Below are positions 26,322-34,568 of a DNA stretch of 64,000 nt, piece by piece. Both the position numbers and the translations under genes were made by a program. This stretch comes from Ferrimonas sp048263965. Its GTDB lineage: Bacteria > Pseudomonadota > Gammaproteobacteria > Enterobacterales > Shewanellaceae. Within the stretch, counting starts at the first letter, position 1, and each line of letters starts with the position of its first letter. A model generated the notes under the pieces. That model saw only the letters and a program-made list of their open reading frames with translations, was not told the origin of the DNA and ran no database searches. The stretch covers positions 1-64,000 of the forward strand of contig NZ_JBLXDO010000017.1 in the NCBI RefSeq assembly GCF_048263965.1, given 5' to 3'.

Positions 26322-27298
26322 CCTTGCTGCTCCCGGAGTTTCATTGCTCTCTGATAATCGGTGATTCGGGCGTGCAACTGGTGAAACACCTCCTTGGCCC
26401 CTTGTCGGCCAAAGACCTTGGCGTCGATGCAGATGCTGTTGCCCTGATTGTCGTGGAGATGGTAGTCGCCATGCAGGCGTTCCAGCTGACCACGGCTCTG
26501 GCTCTTCTGCAGGTTGATCTTGCTCAGCGCCAGGTTCTTAGTTCCCCAGCGACCAAAGGGGTTTGTCTTGTCGTTTTCACCGGCTGGCCCCTTAACCCGA
26601 TCGCGATACAGATAGATTGCGCCCTTGTGGCGATCCCAGTTGGGGAACATCAAGGTGAACAGGCCTGCGCCAATGGCGGCGTAACAGCCGGAGCGCAGCG
26701 GGTCAGCGTAAGCCGGGTCCAAAGCGATCAGCCACTGAATCGTCGCCAGCCCAAGCAGGCCGCCGGCGATACCGATTAAGCTGTTGCGCACCGAAGGCTT
26801 GGGGGCAAGAAACTCCGTCACCGGCTGGCCCAGTGTCCTGGAGTGAGCCGATTCGGCGGCGGCCAGAATCTCTCTGTGGATGGCGCCGGACTGACGAAGA
26901 CCAAAGAAGATCATGGGAATGATGATGCTGCGGCCATTGTGGTCATGGATGCGATAGCGAAAGTTGAGCCATTTGCTCCATCTCTGGTTGCGGGAAGCGT
27001 TCAGATCTATCTCATTCAGGGGGAGACAGAGGCGAAAGCGCTCCTCTTCGGCGACCCCGGGTTCGCCGGAAAGTCCGGTGACTCCCTCTTTACCCAGTAG
27101 GATGCGCAGGTGATGATGGTTGCGCATGCGCCAGATGGGAAAGGTCAGGCCAAGCAGCAGGCCCATGCCATTATTGGCTTCTGTGTTACCCGACCAGGTC
27201 AGGCCCAGCCAAACCAGCCCAATCACGGCCAGGGTGATTAGCAGGGTCTGAGCCATGCCGTTAGGAGTGGGTCGATATTCTGTGGCGGTTCCAGTCAA
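26318..27298 (-). CDS. Unknown membrane protein with two repeated modules
   Basis: A 326-residue protein made of two related halves. Each has a helix pair (about residues 17-50 and 170-210) and a soluble segment with matching landmarks: VTGLSGE / VKGPAGE, LNEIDL / LSKINL, YRIHDHNG / YHLHDNQG, MIFFGLRQ / KVFGRQGA. The neighbour at 25830 carries a third copy. The two genes overlap by 4 bases and form a pair. No known enzyme motif is visible; the family and role are unknown to me. Confidence 0.7.
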   Translation of the reverse strand: MTGTATEYRPTPNGMAQTLLITLAVIGLVWLGLTWSGNTEANNGMGLLLGLTFPIWRMRNHHHLRILLGKEGVTGLSGEPGVAEEERFRLCLPLNEIDLNASRNQRWSKWLNFRYRIHDHNGRSIIIPMIFFGLRQSGAIHREILAAAESAHSRTLGQPVTEFLAPKPSVRNSLIGIAGGLLGLATIQWLIALDPAYADPLRSGCYAAIGAGLFTLMFPNWDRHKGAIYLYRDRVKGPAGENDKTNPFGRWGTKNLALSKINLQKSQSRGQLERLHGDYHLHDNQGNSICIDAKVFGRQGAKEVFHQLHARITDYQRAMKLREQQG

Positions 27299-27393
27299 GA
27301 AAACTCCATGTAAACAACTGAAAATAAAACAGTAACTTTATTTACATCCGTCAGGGAGTCTAGTGTTTTCTGGAAAAAGTGTGCGTCATATGG

Positions 27394-27419
27394 AAAAGCG
27401 CCACCTGGTGGTGGCGCTT
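27394..27419 (-). terminator. Terminator of the heme uptake operon
   Basis: On the minus strand AAGCGCCACC-ACCA-GGTGGCGCTT runs into TTTT, 12 bases after the hutD stop. Confidence 0.8.
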
Positions 27420-27430
27420 GGGAACCCAGA

Positions 27431-28201
27431 TCAGAGCACCACAGGGGTCCCCAGCTTGGGGTCGGTGACTATGGTGGGGCGGTAGTGCCACACCCGGGCG
27501 ACCCGCTCTCCGGTGAGCACCTCCTGTGGCGGCCCCTGATAGCGCACCTCGCCCTGGTCCAGCACCACCAGGTGGTCGGCGTAGCGAGCCGCCTGGTTAA
27601 GATCATGGAGGACGGCGATGACGCCCACCCCCTGTTCGTGAGCCAGGGCCCGGGCCAGCTCCAGTACCCTGTGCTGCTGGGCCAGATCCAGTGCTGATGT
27701 AGGCTCATCCAGCAGCAGCAGGGGCGCCTGCTCCGCCTGGGACAACTGGGTCAGGACCCTGGCCAGCTGTACCCGCTGTTTCTCCCCTCCGGAAAGGGTA
27801 GGGTAGCGGCGGCCACCGAGGTGGGCGACGTCCACCTGTTCCTGGGCGTGATCCACCAGGTGCTTGGCCAGAGTGCGATCCGCCGTCAGGGGAAATAGGC
27901 CCATCTCCACCACGTCACGGACGGTGAAGGGAAAGGTGAGACTGTTGTGTTGAGGCAGCACGCCGAGGTGACGGGCCAGTTTGATGCGCGGCCACTCCTC
28001 CATGGGGCGGCCATGGAAACTGACCATGCCGGTGTCCGGTGTCATGTCGCCGCATATCCCTTTCAGCAGGGTACTCTTGCCGGCGCCATTGGGCCCCAGC
28101 AGGGCGGTGACCCTGCCAGGTTGGATTGCCAGCTCTATCTGCTTCAGCAAGGGCTGCCCGCCGATGCCCAGACTCAGGGATTGGATGGTTAGAAAGCTCA
28201 T
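27431..28201 (-). CDS. hutD: Heme ABC importer ATPase (HutD/HmuV)
   Basis: A 256-residue ATPase with Walker A LLGPNGAGKST, signature LSGGEKQRVQLARVL and Walker B LLLLDEPTSALD. It powers import of heme from periplasm to cytoplasm. Last gene of a six-gene minus-strand operon (tonB-exbB-exbD-hutB-hutC-hutD), two bases after hutC, and followed by a terminator. Fur control is likely through the site at about 31906. Confidence 0.93.
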   Translation of the reverse strand: MSFLTIQSLSLGIGGQPLLKQIELAIQPGRVTALLGPNGAGKSTLLKGICGDMTPDTGMVSFHGRPMEEWPRIKLARHLGVLPQHNSLTFPFTVRDVVEMGLFPLTADRTLAKHLVDHAQEQVDVAHLGGRRYPTLSGGEKQRVQLARVLTQLSQAEQAPLLLLDEPTSALDLAQQHRVLELARALAHEQGVGVIAVLHDLNQAARYADHLVVLDQGEVRYQGPPQEVLTGERVARVWHYRPTIVTDPKLGTPVVL

Positions 28202-28203
28202 GA

Positions 28204-29223
28204 TTACCCCAGTCGGTGTCTTTGATTGATCAGCAGGGCCAGAAAGAAGGGGGCGCCCAGTAGGGCGGTGACCAGACCCACGGGCATCTCGGCCGGGGCC
28301 ATCCAGGTTCTCGCCCCCAGATCCGCCACCAGCAAAATGGCGGCACCCAGTCCGGCGGACAGGGGCAGCAGGGTGCGATGATCCGGGCCGACCATCATAC
28401 GAATCAGGTGGGGCACCACCAAGCCAATAAAGCCGATCATCCCGGCGGCGGCCACGGTGACCCCCACGCCCAGCGCAGTAAGCAGGACCAGGCGAATCTT
28501 CAGTTTTTCCACCTCGATACCCAGGTGGCGGGCTTCTGCCTCGCCCAGCAGCAAGGCATTGAGGGAACCGGCCTGGCGCTGAAACTGCCAGGCCAGCAGC
28601 ACAAAGACCGCACTACAGATGGCGATGCTGTGCCACTGGGCCGACGCCAAAGAGCCCATCTGCCACAGGGTCAGGTCCCTCAGGGCGGTCTCGTTGGCGA
28701 TGAAGGTGAGAAAACCTATGCCTGAGCCGGTCAGGGCGCCGATGGCCACGCCGGAGAGCAGCAGCAGTACCACCGAGGTGCCGGTGCGGCTGTGAGCCAG
28801 ACGGTAGACCGCCAAGGTGGTGGCCAGGCCACCGAGGAAGGCGGCCACCGGTGTGGTGTAGGCGCCGGCCTCGGGATAGATCACTATGGCGATGGCGGCG
28901 CCCAGGGCGGCGCCTGAGGCCACGCCGATGATGCCGGGATCCGCCAGGGGGTTGCGGAACAGCCCCTGCATCACCGCACCGCACTGGGCCAGCAGGGCGC
29001 CGATCACCAGAGCCAGTAGGGTACGGGGCAGGCGGACATTGGAGATCACCAGCTGTTCATGGGGTTGCAGGCTGGTGACCTGGGTCTGTGTCAGTGTGGC
29101 CCACAGGGCCCGCAGGCTGTCCCAGGCGTCTATGGCCAGGGGGCCCGTAGTCACCGACAACACACTGGCGATCAACAGGGAGGCTGCCAGGGGCAGCCAC
29201 AGCAGGCGGGCCTCGGCCATCAT
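28204..29223 (-). CDS. hutC: Heme ABC importer permease (HutC/HmuU)
   Basis: A 339-residue FecCD-type permease with about ten helices. The segment LPRTLLALVIGALLAQCGAV with the following FRNPLADPGIIGVASGAALG is the family signature. Its ATG overlaps the hutB stop (ATGA); a second ATG is the next codon. It forms the channel for heme with HutD and HutB. Confidence 0.93.
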   Translation of the reverse strand: MMAEARLLWLPLAASLLIASVLSVTTGPLAIDAWDSLRALWATLTQTQVTSLQPHEQLVISNVRLPRTLLALVIGALLAQCGAVMQGLFRNPLADPGIIGVASGAALGAAIAIVIYPEAGAYTTPVAAFLGGLATTLAVYRLAHSRTGTSVVLLLLSGVAIGALTGSGIGFLTFIANETALRDLTLWQMGSLASAQWHSIAICSAVFVLLAWQFQRQAGSLNALLLGEAEARHLGIEVEKLKIRLVLLTALGVGVTVAAAGMIGFIGLVVPHLIRMMVGPDHRTLLPLSAGLGAAILLVADLGARTWMAPAEMPVGLVTALLGAPFFLALLINQRHRLG

Positions 29224-30068
29224 TGAATCTCCGACAACTTCTGGGCCAGGTCCTCGGCCGCATCCAGAGCGCTGGGGCCCAGGCCGCCCAGCAGTGCCTT
29301 GGCGGGCAGGTCATAGATTTGACCATTTTTTCCCGCCGGGGTGTGGGCCAGCAGAGGCAGGGACTCGATCAGTTCCCCGGCGGCGTTGTCCGTGTCCATG
29401 GCGGGTTTGGTGACCAGGATCAGGTCAGGTTGCAGTGACAGCAGCGTCTCCTCGGAGGCGCTCTTATAGCCGTCGAAGCCGGCGATGTTCTCGCCGCCGG
29501 CCAGGGTGATCAGCAGGTCCGCCGGGGTGTGGCCGCCCCCCATGCGCGGTCCCCGATCGCCCCGCAGCAGGACAAAGACCACCTTGGGCGCCCGTTTGAG
29601 GTTGGCTCTGGCCTGGTTGATCCTCTCCACCTGGGACTGAATGGTGGCCTTCAACGCGGGAGCTGCGTCCTCTTCGGAGAGCAGGGTTGCCAGGGTATCG
29701 ATGTTGGCCATCAGTTGCTGCGGAGTTTGTGCTGCGGGCAGGGTGGCCACCTGAACCTTGGCCTGGCGGACGATATCCAGGGCGGATCTGGGCCCCATCT
29801 CGTCGCTGCCTACCACCAGATCCGGGTTGAGGGAGAGCAGGCCTTCCGCCGACAGGGTGCGGTGGTAGCCAAGCTGAGGCAGTTCCATCCCTTCAGGAAC
29901 CTGGCTGGTGACATCCACCGCCACCAGCTTGTTGGCGCCCTCCAGGGCCATCACCAGTTCGGTCACGGCGGCACCGGCACTGATCACCCGCTCGGCGGCC
30001 ATCGCCGGTAGTGAGAGGGTGGCGCCCAGAAGCATGGGCAGCAAGGTTTTGCTGAAGTTGGGTGTCAT
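29220..30068 (-). CDS. hutB: Periplasmic heme-binding protein (HutB/HmuT)
   Basis: A 282-residue secreted cluster-A binding protein (signal peptide to about residue 24, PAMAAE). It has the helical-backbone fold of metal and heme binders, with landmarks LGYHRTLSAEGLLSLNPDLV and LLSLQPDLILV. The tyrosine of LGYHRTLSAEG matches the heme-ligand region of HmuT. It overlaps exbD by ATGA. It delivers heme to HutCD. Confidence 0.9.
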   Translation of the reverse strand: MTPNFSKTLLPMLLGATLSLPAMAAERVISAGAAVTELVMALEGANKLVAVDVTSQVPEGMELPQLGYHRTLSAEGLLSLNPDLVVGSDEMGPRSALDIVRQAKVQVATLPAAQTPQQLMANIDTLATLLSEEDAAPALKATIQSQVERINQARANLKRAPKVVFVLLRGDRGPRMGGGHTPADLLITLAGGENIAGFDGYKSASEETLLSLQPDLILVTKPAMDTDNAAGELIESLPLLAHTPAGKNGQIYDLPAKALLGGLGPSALDAAEDLAQKLSEIQ

Positions 30069-30487
30069 GGGGTCTCCTCCATTAGAATCTGAGTCTTGTC
30101 TATCTGCCTGGCCTGAAGCAGGGCCAGCAGTTGCATTAGGGGTTGAACTGGGGCGGCCTTATCGGCGGCCACCACCACCTGGTAGTTCGGGTTGGCTTTA
30201 TGTGCTTGCAAAAAGGCGTGCTTAAACTCCGGCCAGGAGTCATAGGTGATCTGATCCAGGGCGAAGTGGGGCGCATCGGCCAGTACATTGACCGCCAGGG
30301 TTTTGTCCTCTTCAGGGGAGCTGAGGGCCGTCTCCTGCTGCTGGGGCACATCCACCGGCAAGGCCAGCAGCCTGGTGTTGGCGGTGAGCAGCAGAAACAC
30401 CAGCACGATAAAGATGATGTCGATCAGCGGGGTCAGGTCCACCGAGGGCGCGCTGCTGTCGACGGCACTGCTGTGTAGCCGAATCAC
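30065..30487 (-). CDS. exbD: ExbD, TonB-energising protein
   Basis: A 140-residue ExbD with one N-terminal helix carrying the essential Asp (VDLTPLIDIIFIVLVFLLLT) and a periplasmic domain. The frame stays open for another 126 codons upstream inside exbB, but the protein clearly begins at GTG 30487, which overlaps the exbB stop by four bases (GTGA). It works with ExbB and TonB in this operon to power outer-membrane heme receptors; no receptor gene lies in the window. Confidence 0.92.
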   Translation of the reverse strand: MIRLHSSAVDSSAPSVDLTPLIDIIFIVLVFLLLTANTRLLALPVDVPQQQETALSSPEEDKTLAVNVLADAPHFALDQITYDSWPEFKHAFLQAHKANPNYQVVVAADKAAPVQPLMQLLALLQARQIDKTQILMEETP

Positions 30488-31125
30488 GGCTTCATCTCCT
30501 GGGCGGACGCGACATGAATCCCGGCGAGCCACAGGTTGATTCGATTGAGTACGTGTTCCGTCTTGCCCAGTTGCCGATCGGCCCACAGGGTTAGCAGGTG
30601 TGCGCCACCCACGGCGGGCAGAGCGATGATCAGTCCGGCGGCGGTGGTGTACATAGCCAGCCCCAGGCCATCTGCCAACTGGGCTGGTGTCACAGGCCCG
30701 GCTGAGGCGCCGATCTCCTGGAACATGCCGATGAGGCCGAGGATGGTACCCAGCAGTCCCATCATGGGACTGATGATGCCTATCACCATCAATACCCTGA
30801 GTCCGGCATTGAGCTGCCGTTTCTGCTTGAGCAGCCAGAGCCCGGCAATCTCCTCCCGCAGACACTTCGCCTGACCGGCGTGACCTAAAAGCATCAGGGT
30901 GCCCCGGGCCAGCAGGCTGCGCCTGCCGGTTAACAGGTCAGTCAGCGCCTGACTGTCCAGTGGCTGGGACCAGTTCATCTGTTGCACCCAGCTGTCACGC
31001 CAGGGGGCGTTGATCAGCAGGTTGGCCAGGCGTTCCAGCAAGATGATCAGGGTCAGGGTCAGGCAGGCCATCAGGGGCCAGGCCATTACGCCCAGTTGAT
31101 TAAGCGTGTGATCAAGCAGCGCCAT
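30484..31125 (-). CDS. exbB: ExbB, TonB-energising proton channel protein
   Basis: A 213-residue MotA/TolQ/ExbB protein with three helices: residues about 15-35, then the conserved pair RVLMVIGIISPMMGLLGTILGLIGMF and GLAMYTTAAGLIIALPAVGG. With ExbD it uses the proton gradient to drive TonB. GGAG lies 11 bases before the ATG; the 27-base gap from tonB indicates one transcript. Confidence 0.92.
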   Translation of the reverse strand: MALLDHTLNQLGVMAWPLMACLTLTLIILLERLANLLINAPWRDSWVQQMNWSQPLDSQALTDLLTGRRSLLARGTLMLLGHAGQAKCLREEIAGLWLLKQKRQLNAGLRVLMVIGIISPMMGLLGTILGLIGMFQEIGASAGPVTPAQLADGLGLAMYTTAAGLIIALPAVGGAHLLTLWADRQLGKTEHVLNRINLWLAGIHVASAQEMKP

Positions 31126-31152
31126 AAGGCGAATATCTCCTGTTAGGTCGAG

Positions 31153-31839
31153 TTAGTTCAGGGCAAAACGGACCGGAATACGGACGCGGGACGATTGCCC
31201 CTGGCTGCCTTGGGTCAGGGGGGCGAACTCCCAGCTTTTCACCGCCGCCAGTGCTGCCCGGTCCAGACTGGAGTGACCGCTGCTCTCCAGAAGCTCCAGT
31301 TTTATCTGGTCGCCCAACTCGTTGAGCCACACCTCAACCAGAGCCACGCCCTGCTGGCCGCGCCTCTTGGCCATTTTGGGGTAGCGCGGTGGGTTCGGCG
31401 GGGTGCGAAACGCCGGTTGAGTCACCAGTTCCGGCAGTTGCTTGGCTCCCTGGCGGGCGGCAACGGGCTGGGCGGCTTCACTGGGGGCCTTGTTCATCGG
31501 CTTGGGTTCAGCCTTGGGCTCGGCTTGGGGTTCGGGTTTTGTCTGTGGCTTTGGATCGGGTCTGGGGGCCAACTCAGGCATAGGCTTCTGTATGGGTTGA
31601 GGCTTGGGTTTTGGCTTCGGCTCCGGCTTGGGTTTAGGTTCGGGCTTCTCCTCTTTTTGTGGCTCGGGCTTGGACTGTGCCGGTGCCGCATTGACCGCGG
31701 TGGCCAGGGAGAGGCTGACCGCCGTAGTGACCTGGCCGGACTGCAGCAGAGGCTGGGGTTCCTGAGCCATGGCGCCCAGGAATGAGCCCTGTATCAGCAG
31801 TGCGGCGGCGGTGGCCACCAGGTAGCGGTTCGGTGTCAC
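31153..31839 (-). CDS. tonB: TonB
   Basis: A 228-residue TonB. From the GTG at 31839: one membrane helix (YLVATAAALLIQGSFLGAMA), a long Pro-Lys-Glu spacer of repeated K-P-E/K-P-K units (about residues 55-125) that spans the periplasm, and a C-terminal domain with PPRYPKMAKRRGQQG and the ending VRIPVRFALN. The frame is open to 31959, but that start would lie upstream of the Fur-like site; GTG 31839 has AGGA 8 bases before it. First gene of the heme operon. Confidence 0.9.
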   Translation of the reverse strand: MTPNRYLVATAAALLIQGSFLGAMAQEPQPLLQSGQVTTAVSLSLATAVNAAPAQSKPEPQKEEKPEPKPKPEPKPKPKPQPIQKPMPELAPRPDPKPQTKPEPQAEPKAEPKPMNKAPSEAAQPVAARQGAKQLPELVTQPAFRTPPNPPRYPKMAKRRGQQGVALVEVWLNELGDQIKLELLESSGHSSLDRAALAAVKSWEFAPLTQGSQGQSSRVRIPVRFALN

Positions 31840-31905
31840 TGGGTTAGTCCTGGGATCTGTGGTTGATGCCAAGATGATAGAACGCCAGTTACTGAAAGTG
31901 CAAAT

Positions 31906-31924
31906 AAAAATGATTCGCATTTGA
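31906..31924. promoter_or_regulatory. Fur-box-like site for the heme locus
   Basis: AAAAATGATTCGCATT, read on the minus strand as AATGCGAATCATTTTT, matches 12 of 16 positions of the Fur consensus core. It lies 67 bases upstream of the tonB start and about 130 from hutW, between two divergent heme operons. Iron control of both is the simple reading. Confidence 0.6.
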
Positions 31925-31977
31925 TCTTGGTTTGGGTTTGGGATAAAGTGCCTGGACAATGAATCACCCGGCCTTAC

Positions 31978-32012
31978 AAAAGTTAATTAACACAAGTGGT
32001 TAGTTAACTTTT
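31978..32012. promoter_or_regulatory. Large AT-rich inverted repeat upstream of hutW
   Basis: AAAAGTTAATTAAC and GTTAGTTAACTTTT form 14-base arms with one mismatch around a 7-base centre. It ends 40 bases before hutW. It could be an operator, or a terminator-like leader hairpin since it ends in a T-run. Confidence 0.5.
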
Positions 32013-32052
32013 TGGCCGTGCGACCGTCTGGATATCGACTCCGGGAGTGAAG

Positions 32053-33399
32053 ATGACCCATACCCCGACCATGGACGACCAGATGACCGGCAAGGACACG
32101 CCGGACCCCCTGAAGTTTGCCTTTGAGCAGAAACGCGGTGCCCATGCCGGGGGCGGCGGCCGGCCACCTGTGGCTGCGGACCAGGTGCAAGCCACACTGA
32201 ACAGACTGTTGGCCCAGGAAGCCACTCCAGGCAAGCGGCGCTTGCTCTACCTCCACGTCCCCTTCTGTCGGGTACGTTGCACTTTTTGCAGCTTCTTTCA
32301 GTATGCCGCCAGCAGAAAGCTGGTGGATGAGTATTTTGGTCACCTGCTGGCCGAGATTCGGCGCAAGGGTGAGACCCCTTATGCCCAGAGCGCCCCCTTC
32401 CACGCGGTCTACATCGGCGGCGGAACCCCGACGGACCTGTCTGGCGATCAGATTCATGAACTGGGGCAGGCTCTGAGAGAGAGTTTTCCCCTGACACCGG
32501 ATTGTGAGCTGACCCTTGAAGGGCGCATAAACCGATTCGATGACGCCAAGTTCCAGGGCGCCCTGGATGGGGGATTCAACCGGTTCTCCTTTGGCGTGCA
32601 GAGTTTCAATACCCAGGTACGACGTGCCGCCAAGCGTCTCGATGACCGGGATCAGGTGATGGGGCGCCTGAAAGAGCTGGTCGCCGCGGACCAAGCCCCT
32701 GTGGTCATTGACCTGTTGTTTGGCCTGCCTTATCAGACTCCGTCAATCTGGCAGCAGGATCTGGAGGATATGCTGGAGTGCGGGGTCAGCGGCGTTGACC
32801 TCTACCAGCTTATCGATCTCAGCGGTACCTCCATGTTGGAGCAGTGTGAAAAGGGCACCGCTCCGCCGCCGGCGGACACTCCCACCAAGGCGATGATGTA
32901 CCGGATGGGAGATGAGTTTATGGATCGCCACCAGCTGCGTCGGCTCAGTTGCTGCCACTGGTCCTCGGATAACCGGGAGCGCAGTCTCTACAACTCCATG
33001 GTCAAGTCCGGTGCGGAGATTCTGCCTCTGGGAGCCGGGGCCGGCGGTAACCTCGGGGGCTATGCCCTGATGCAGCCCAGAGACCTCGAGGCCTATCAGA
33101 GGGCCATTACAGACAAGGAATGGCCGGTGATGATGCTGTTGCCCAAAGGCGAGGAGGGCGTCAAGGCGGCCCTGGTGGGTGCCTGCGATAAGGGCTTCAT
33201 CCACCGAAGCCTGTTGGGAGAACCGCTGTATCAACACGCCATGCCCCTGTTCAAAGCCTGGGAGAAGCGCGGCCTGGCCAAGGTCAGCTCCGATGCGGTG
33301 ACCTTTACCCTGGCGGGACGGTTCTGGCAGGTCAACCTGTGCAACGGCCTGCTCAGCTATATGAATTCCAACCCTATGACAATGGAGAAGATTGCATGA
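32053..33399 (+). CDS. hutW: HutW/ChuW-type radical SAM protein for heme use
   Basis: A 448-residue radical SAM enzyme of the HemN-like group. The Fe-S motif is CRVRCTFC in HVPFCRVRCTFCSFF (C-x3-C-x2-C, about residue 75), followed by the glycine-rich IGGGTPTDLS. E. coli O157 ChuW opens heme anaerobically to anaerobilin; HutW is its Vibrio/Shewanella counterpart. ATG 32053 was chosen because GGGAG lies 5 bases upstream; the GTG two codons earlier overlaps that site. It overlaps hutX by ATGA. Confidence 0.92.
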   Translation: MTHTPTMDDQMTGKDTPDPLKFAFEQKRGAHAGGGGRPPVAADQVQATLNRLLAQEATPGKRRLLYLHVPFCRVRCTFCSFFQYAASRKLVDEYFGHLLAEIRRKGETPYAQSAPFHAVYIGGGTPTDLSGDQIHELGQALRESFPLTPDCELTLEGRINRFDDAKFQGALDGGFNRFSFGVQSFNTQVRRAAKRLDDRDQVMGRLKELVAADQAPVVIDLLFGLPYQTPSIWQQDLEDMLECGVSGVDLYQLIDLSGTSMLEQCEKGTAPPPADTPTKAMMYRMGDEFMDRHQLRRLSCCHWSSDNRERSLYNSMVKSGAEILPLGAGAGGNLGGYALMQPRDLEAYQRAITDKEWPVMMLLPKGEEGVKAALVGACDKGFIHRSLLGEPLYQHAMPLFKAWEKRGLAKVSSDAVTFTLAGRFWQVNLCNGLLSYMNSNPMTMEKIA

Positions 33400-33899
33400 A
33401 TGATATCGCCCAGGCGGTTGCCCGCAAGATTGAGGAAAACCCCAGCCTGATGCCCGGTCAGATCGCCTCCGAGCTGGAAGTCAGTGAGTTTGAGGTGGTG
33501 GCCGCACTGCCGGAGCCCATGAGTGCTCTGCTGCCGGTGGAGCACCTCGCCACCCTGATGGAGTCATTGCCAAACTGGGGCCCCATGACCACCATCGTCA
33601 GTGTGGCCGGGTCCATCTTTGAATTTAAGGGGGCCTTTCCCAGGGGTAAGCCGGGCCATGGCTACTTCAATCTGATCACCAAGGGGGAGGGGCTGCATGG
33701 CCACCTGAAACTGGATGCGGTTCAGCATATCGCCCTGGTGAGCAAGCCCTTCATGGGCAGTGAGAGTCACAGCATTCAGTTTTTTGATGCCCAGGGGGCC
33801 ATCATCTTCAAGATTTACCTCGGCCGGGACAGTAAGCGGGTGCTGCTGGCCGACCAGGTGGAGCGGTTCAGCGAACTGCGTCGTACTCTGGCTAGCTGA
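33396..33899 (+). CDS. hutX: HutX, heme-binding chaperone
   Basis: A 167-residue ChuX/HutX family protein. An N-terminal segment of about 50 residues (IEENPSLMPGQIASELEVS) is followed by the heme-utilisation domain (WGPMTTIVSVAGSIFEFKG, GHGYFNLITKGEGLHGHL, FFDAQGAIIFKIYLGRDSKR). It is thought to carry heme to HutZ. ATG 33396 overlaps the hutW stop; it starts a shorter frame than the longest possible one and fits family length. Confidence 0.9.
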   Translation: MNDIAQAVARKIEENPSLMPGQIASELEVSEFEVVAALPEPMSALLPVEHLATLMESLPNWGPMTTIVSVAGSIFEFKGAFPRGKPGHGYFNLITKGEGLHGHLKLDAVQHIALVSKPFMGSESHSIQFFDAQGAIIFKIYLGRDSKRVLLADQVERFSELRRTLAS

Positions 33900-33937
33900 G
33901 CCAGCAACACAAAGACAAATAAGGGAAGAACAAACAG

Positions 33938-34474
33938 ATGGACAACCAGAAAGATCAGAGACTGAGAGAGCGCTTGCTCCCCGAGATTGAGGAGTTCAAG
34001 ACCAAGGCCCAGACCCTGATGCTGGCGACCCTGGACAGGGAGGGGGTGCCCAATGTCAGCTACGCCCCCTTCGCTCAGGGGGCTGAGGGGTTCTATATCC
34101 TGATCAGCGATATGGCCCGTCATGGCATGAACCTCAAGGTGAACAAGGCCCTGTCGGTGATGCTGGTTCAGGATGAGTCTGAAGCCAAGACGGTATTCGC
34201 CCGCAAGCGGTTGACCTTCGATGTTCAGGCGCAGCATGTTGCCCGGGAGAGCGAGGGCTTTGCGGCGGGCATTGCCGCCCTGGAATCCCGCTTCGGGGAC
34301 ATGGCCGAGAACCTTTCCAAGCTGGCAGATTTCAACCTCTACTGCTTACGGCCAAGCAAGGGGTTGTTTGTCAAAGGCTTTGGCCAGGCGTTCGCCATCG
34401 GTGGCGATGACCTGAATCAGGTGAGCTGGATGATCGGCGACGGCAAGGGACACGGCCACGCCAGAACGGCCTAA
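33938..34474 (+). CDS. hutZ: HutZ, heme-degrading/heme-utilisation protein
   Basis: A 178-residue split-barrel protein of the HutZ/HugZ family, FMN-oxidase-like fold (LMLATLDREGVPNVSYAPF near residue 27). The C-terminal GKGHGHARTA holds histidines in the place where HugZ-type proteins bind heme. It follows hutX by 38 bases and has AGGGAAGA before the ATG. It handles heme in the cytoplasm, aerobically by breakdown in Vibrio. Confidence 0.92.
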   Translation: MDNQKDQRLRERLLPEIEEFKTKAQTLMLATLDREGVPNVSYAPFAQGAEGFYILISDMARHGMNLKVNKALSVMLVQDESEAKTVFARKRLTFDVQAQHVARESEGFAAGIAALESRFGDMAENLSKLADFNLYCLRPSKGLFVKGFGQAFAIGGDDLNQVSWMIGDGKGHGHARTA

Positions 34475-34568
34475 CAACCTGATTTATTGAGATCCCCTTT
34501 CGGGACCGTTTTTGTTTATGATGGGTGACACTCTGTGTCACCCGATTTTTTTGGAGACTCACCCGTCG

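Noticed and set aside
30488..30865. N-terminal extension of ExbD by 126 residues
   Set aside because: It lies inside exbB in another frame and is not hydrophobic; the ExbD family begins at the GTG that overlaps the exbB stop.
31840..31959. 40-residue N-terminal extension of TonB
   Set aside because: It would put the start upstream of the Fur-like site; GTG 31839 has a ribosome binding site and leads straight into the membrane helix.
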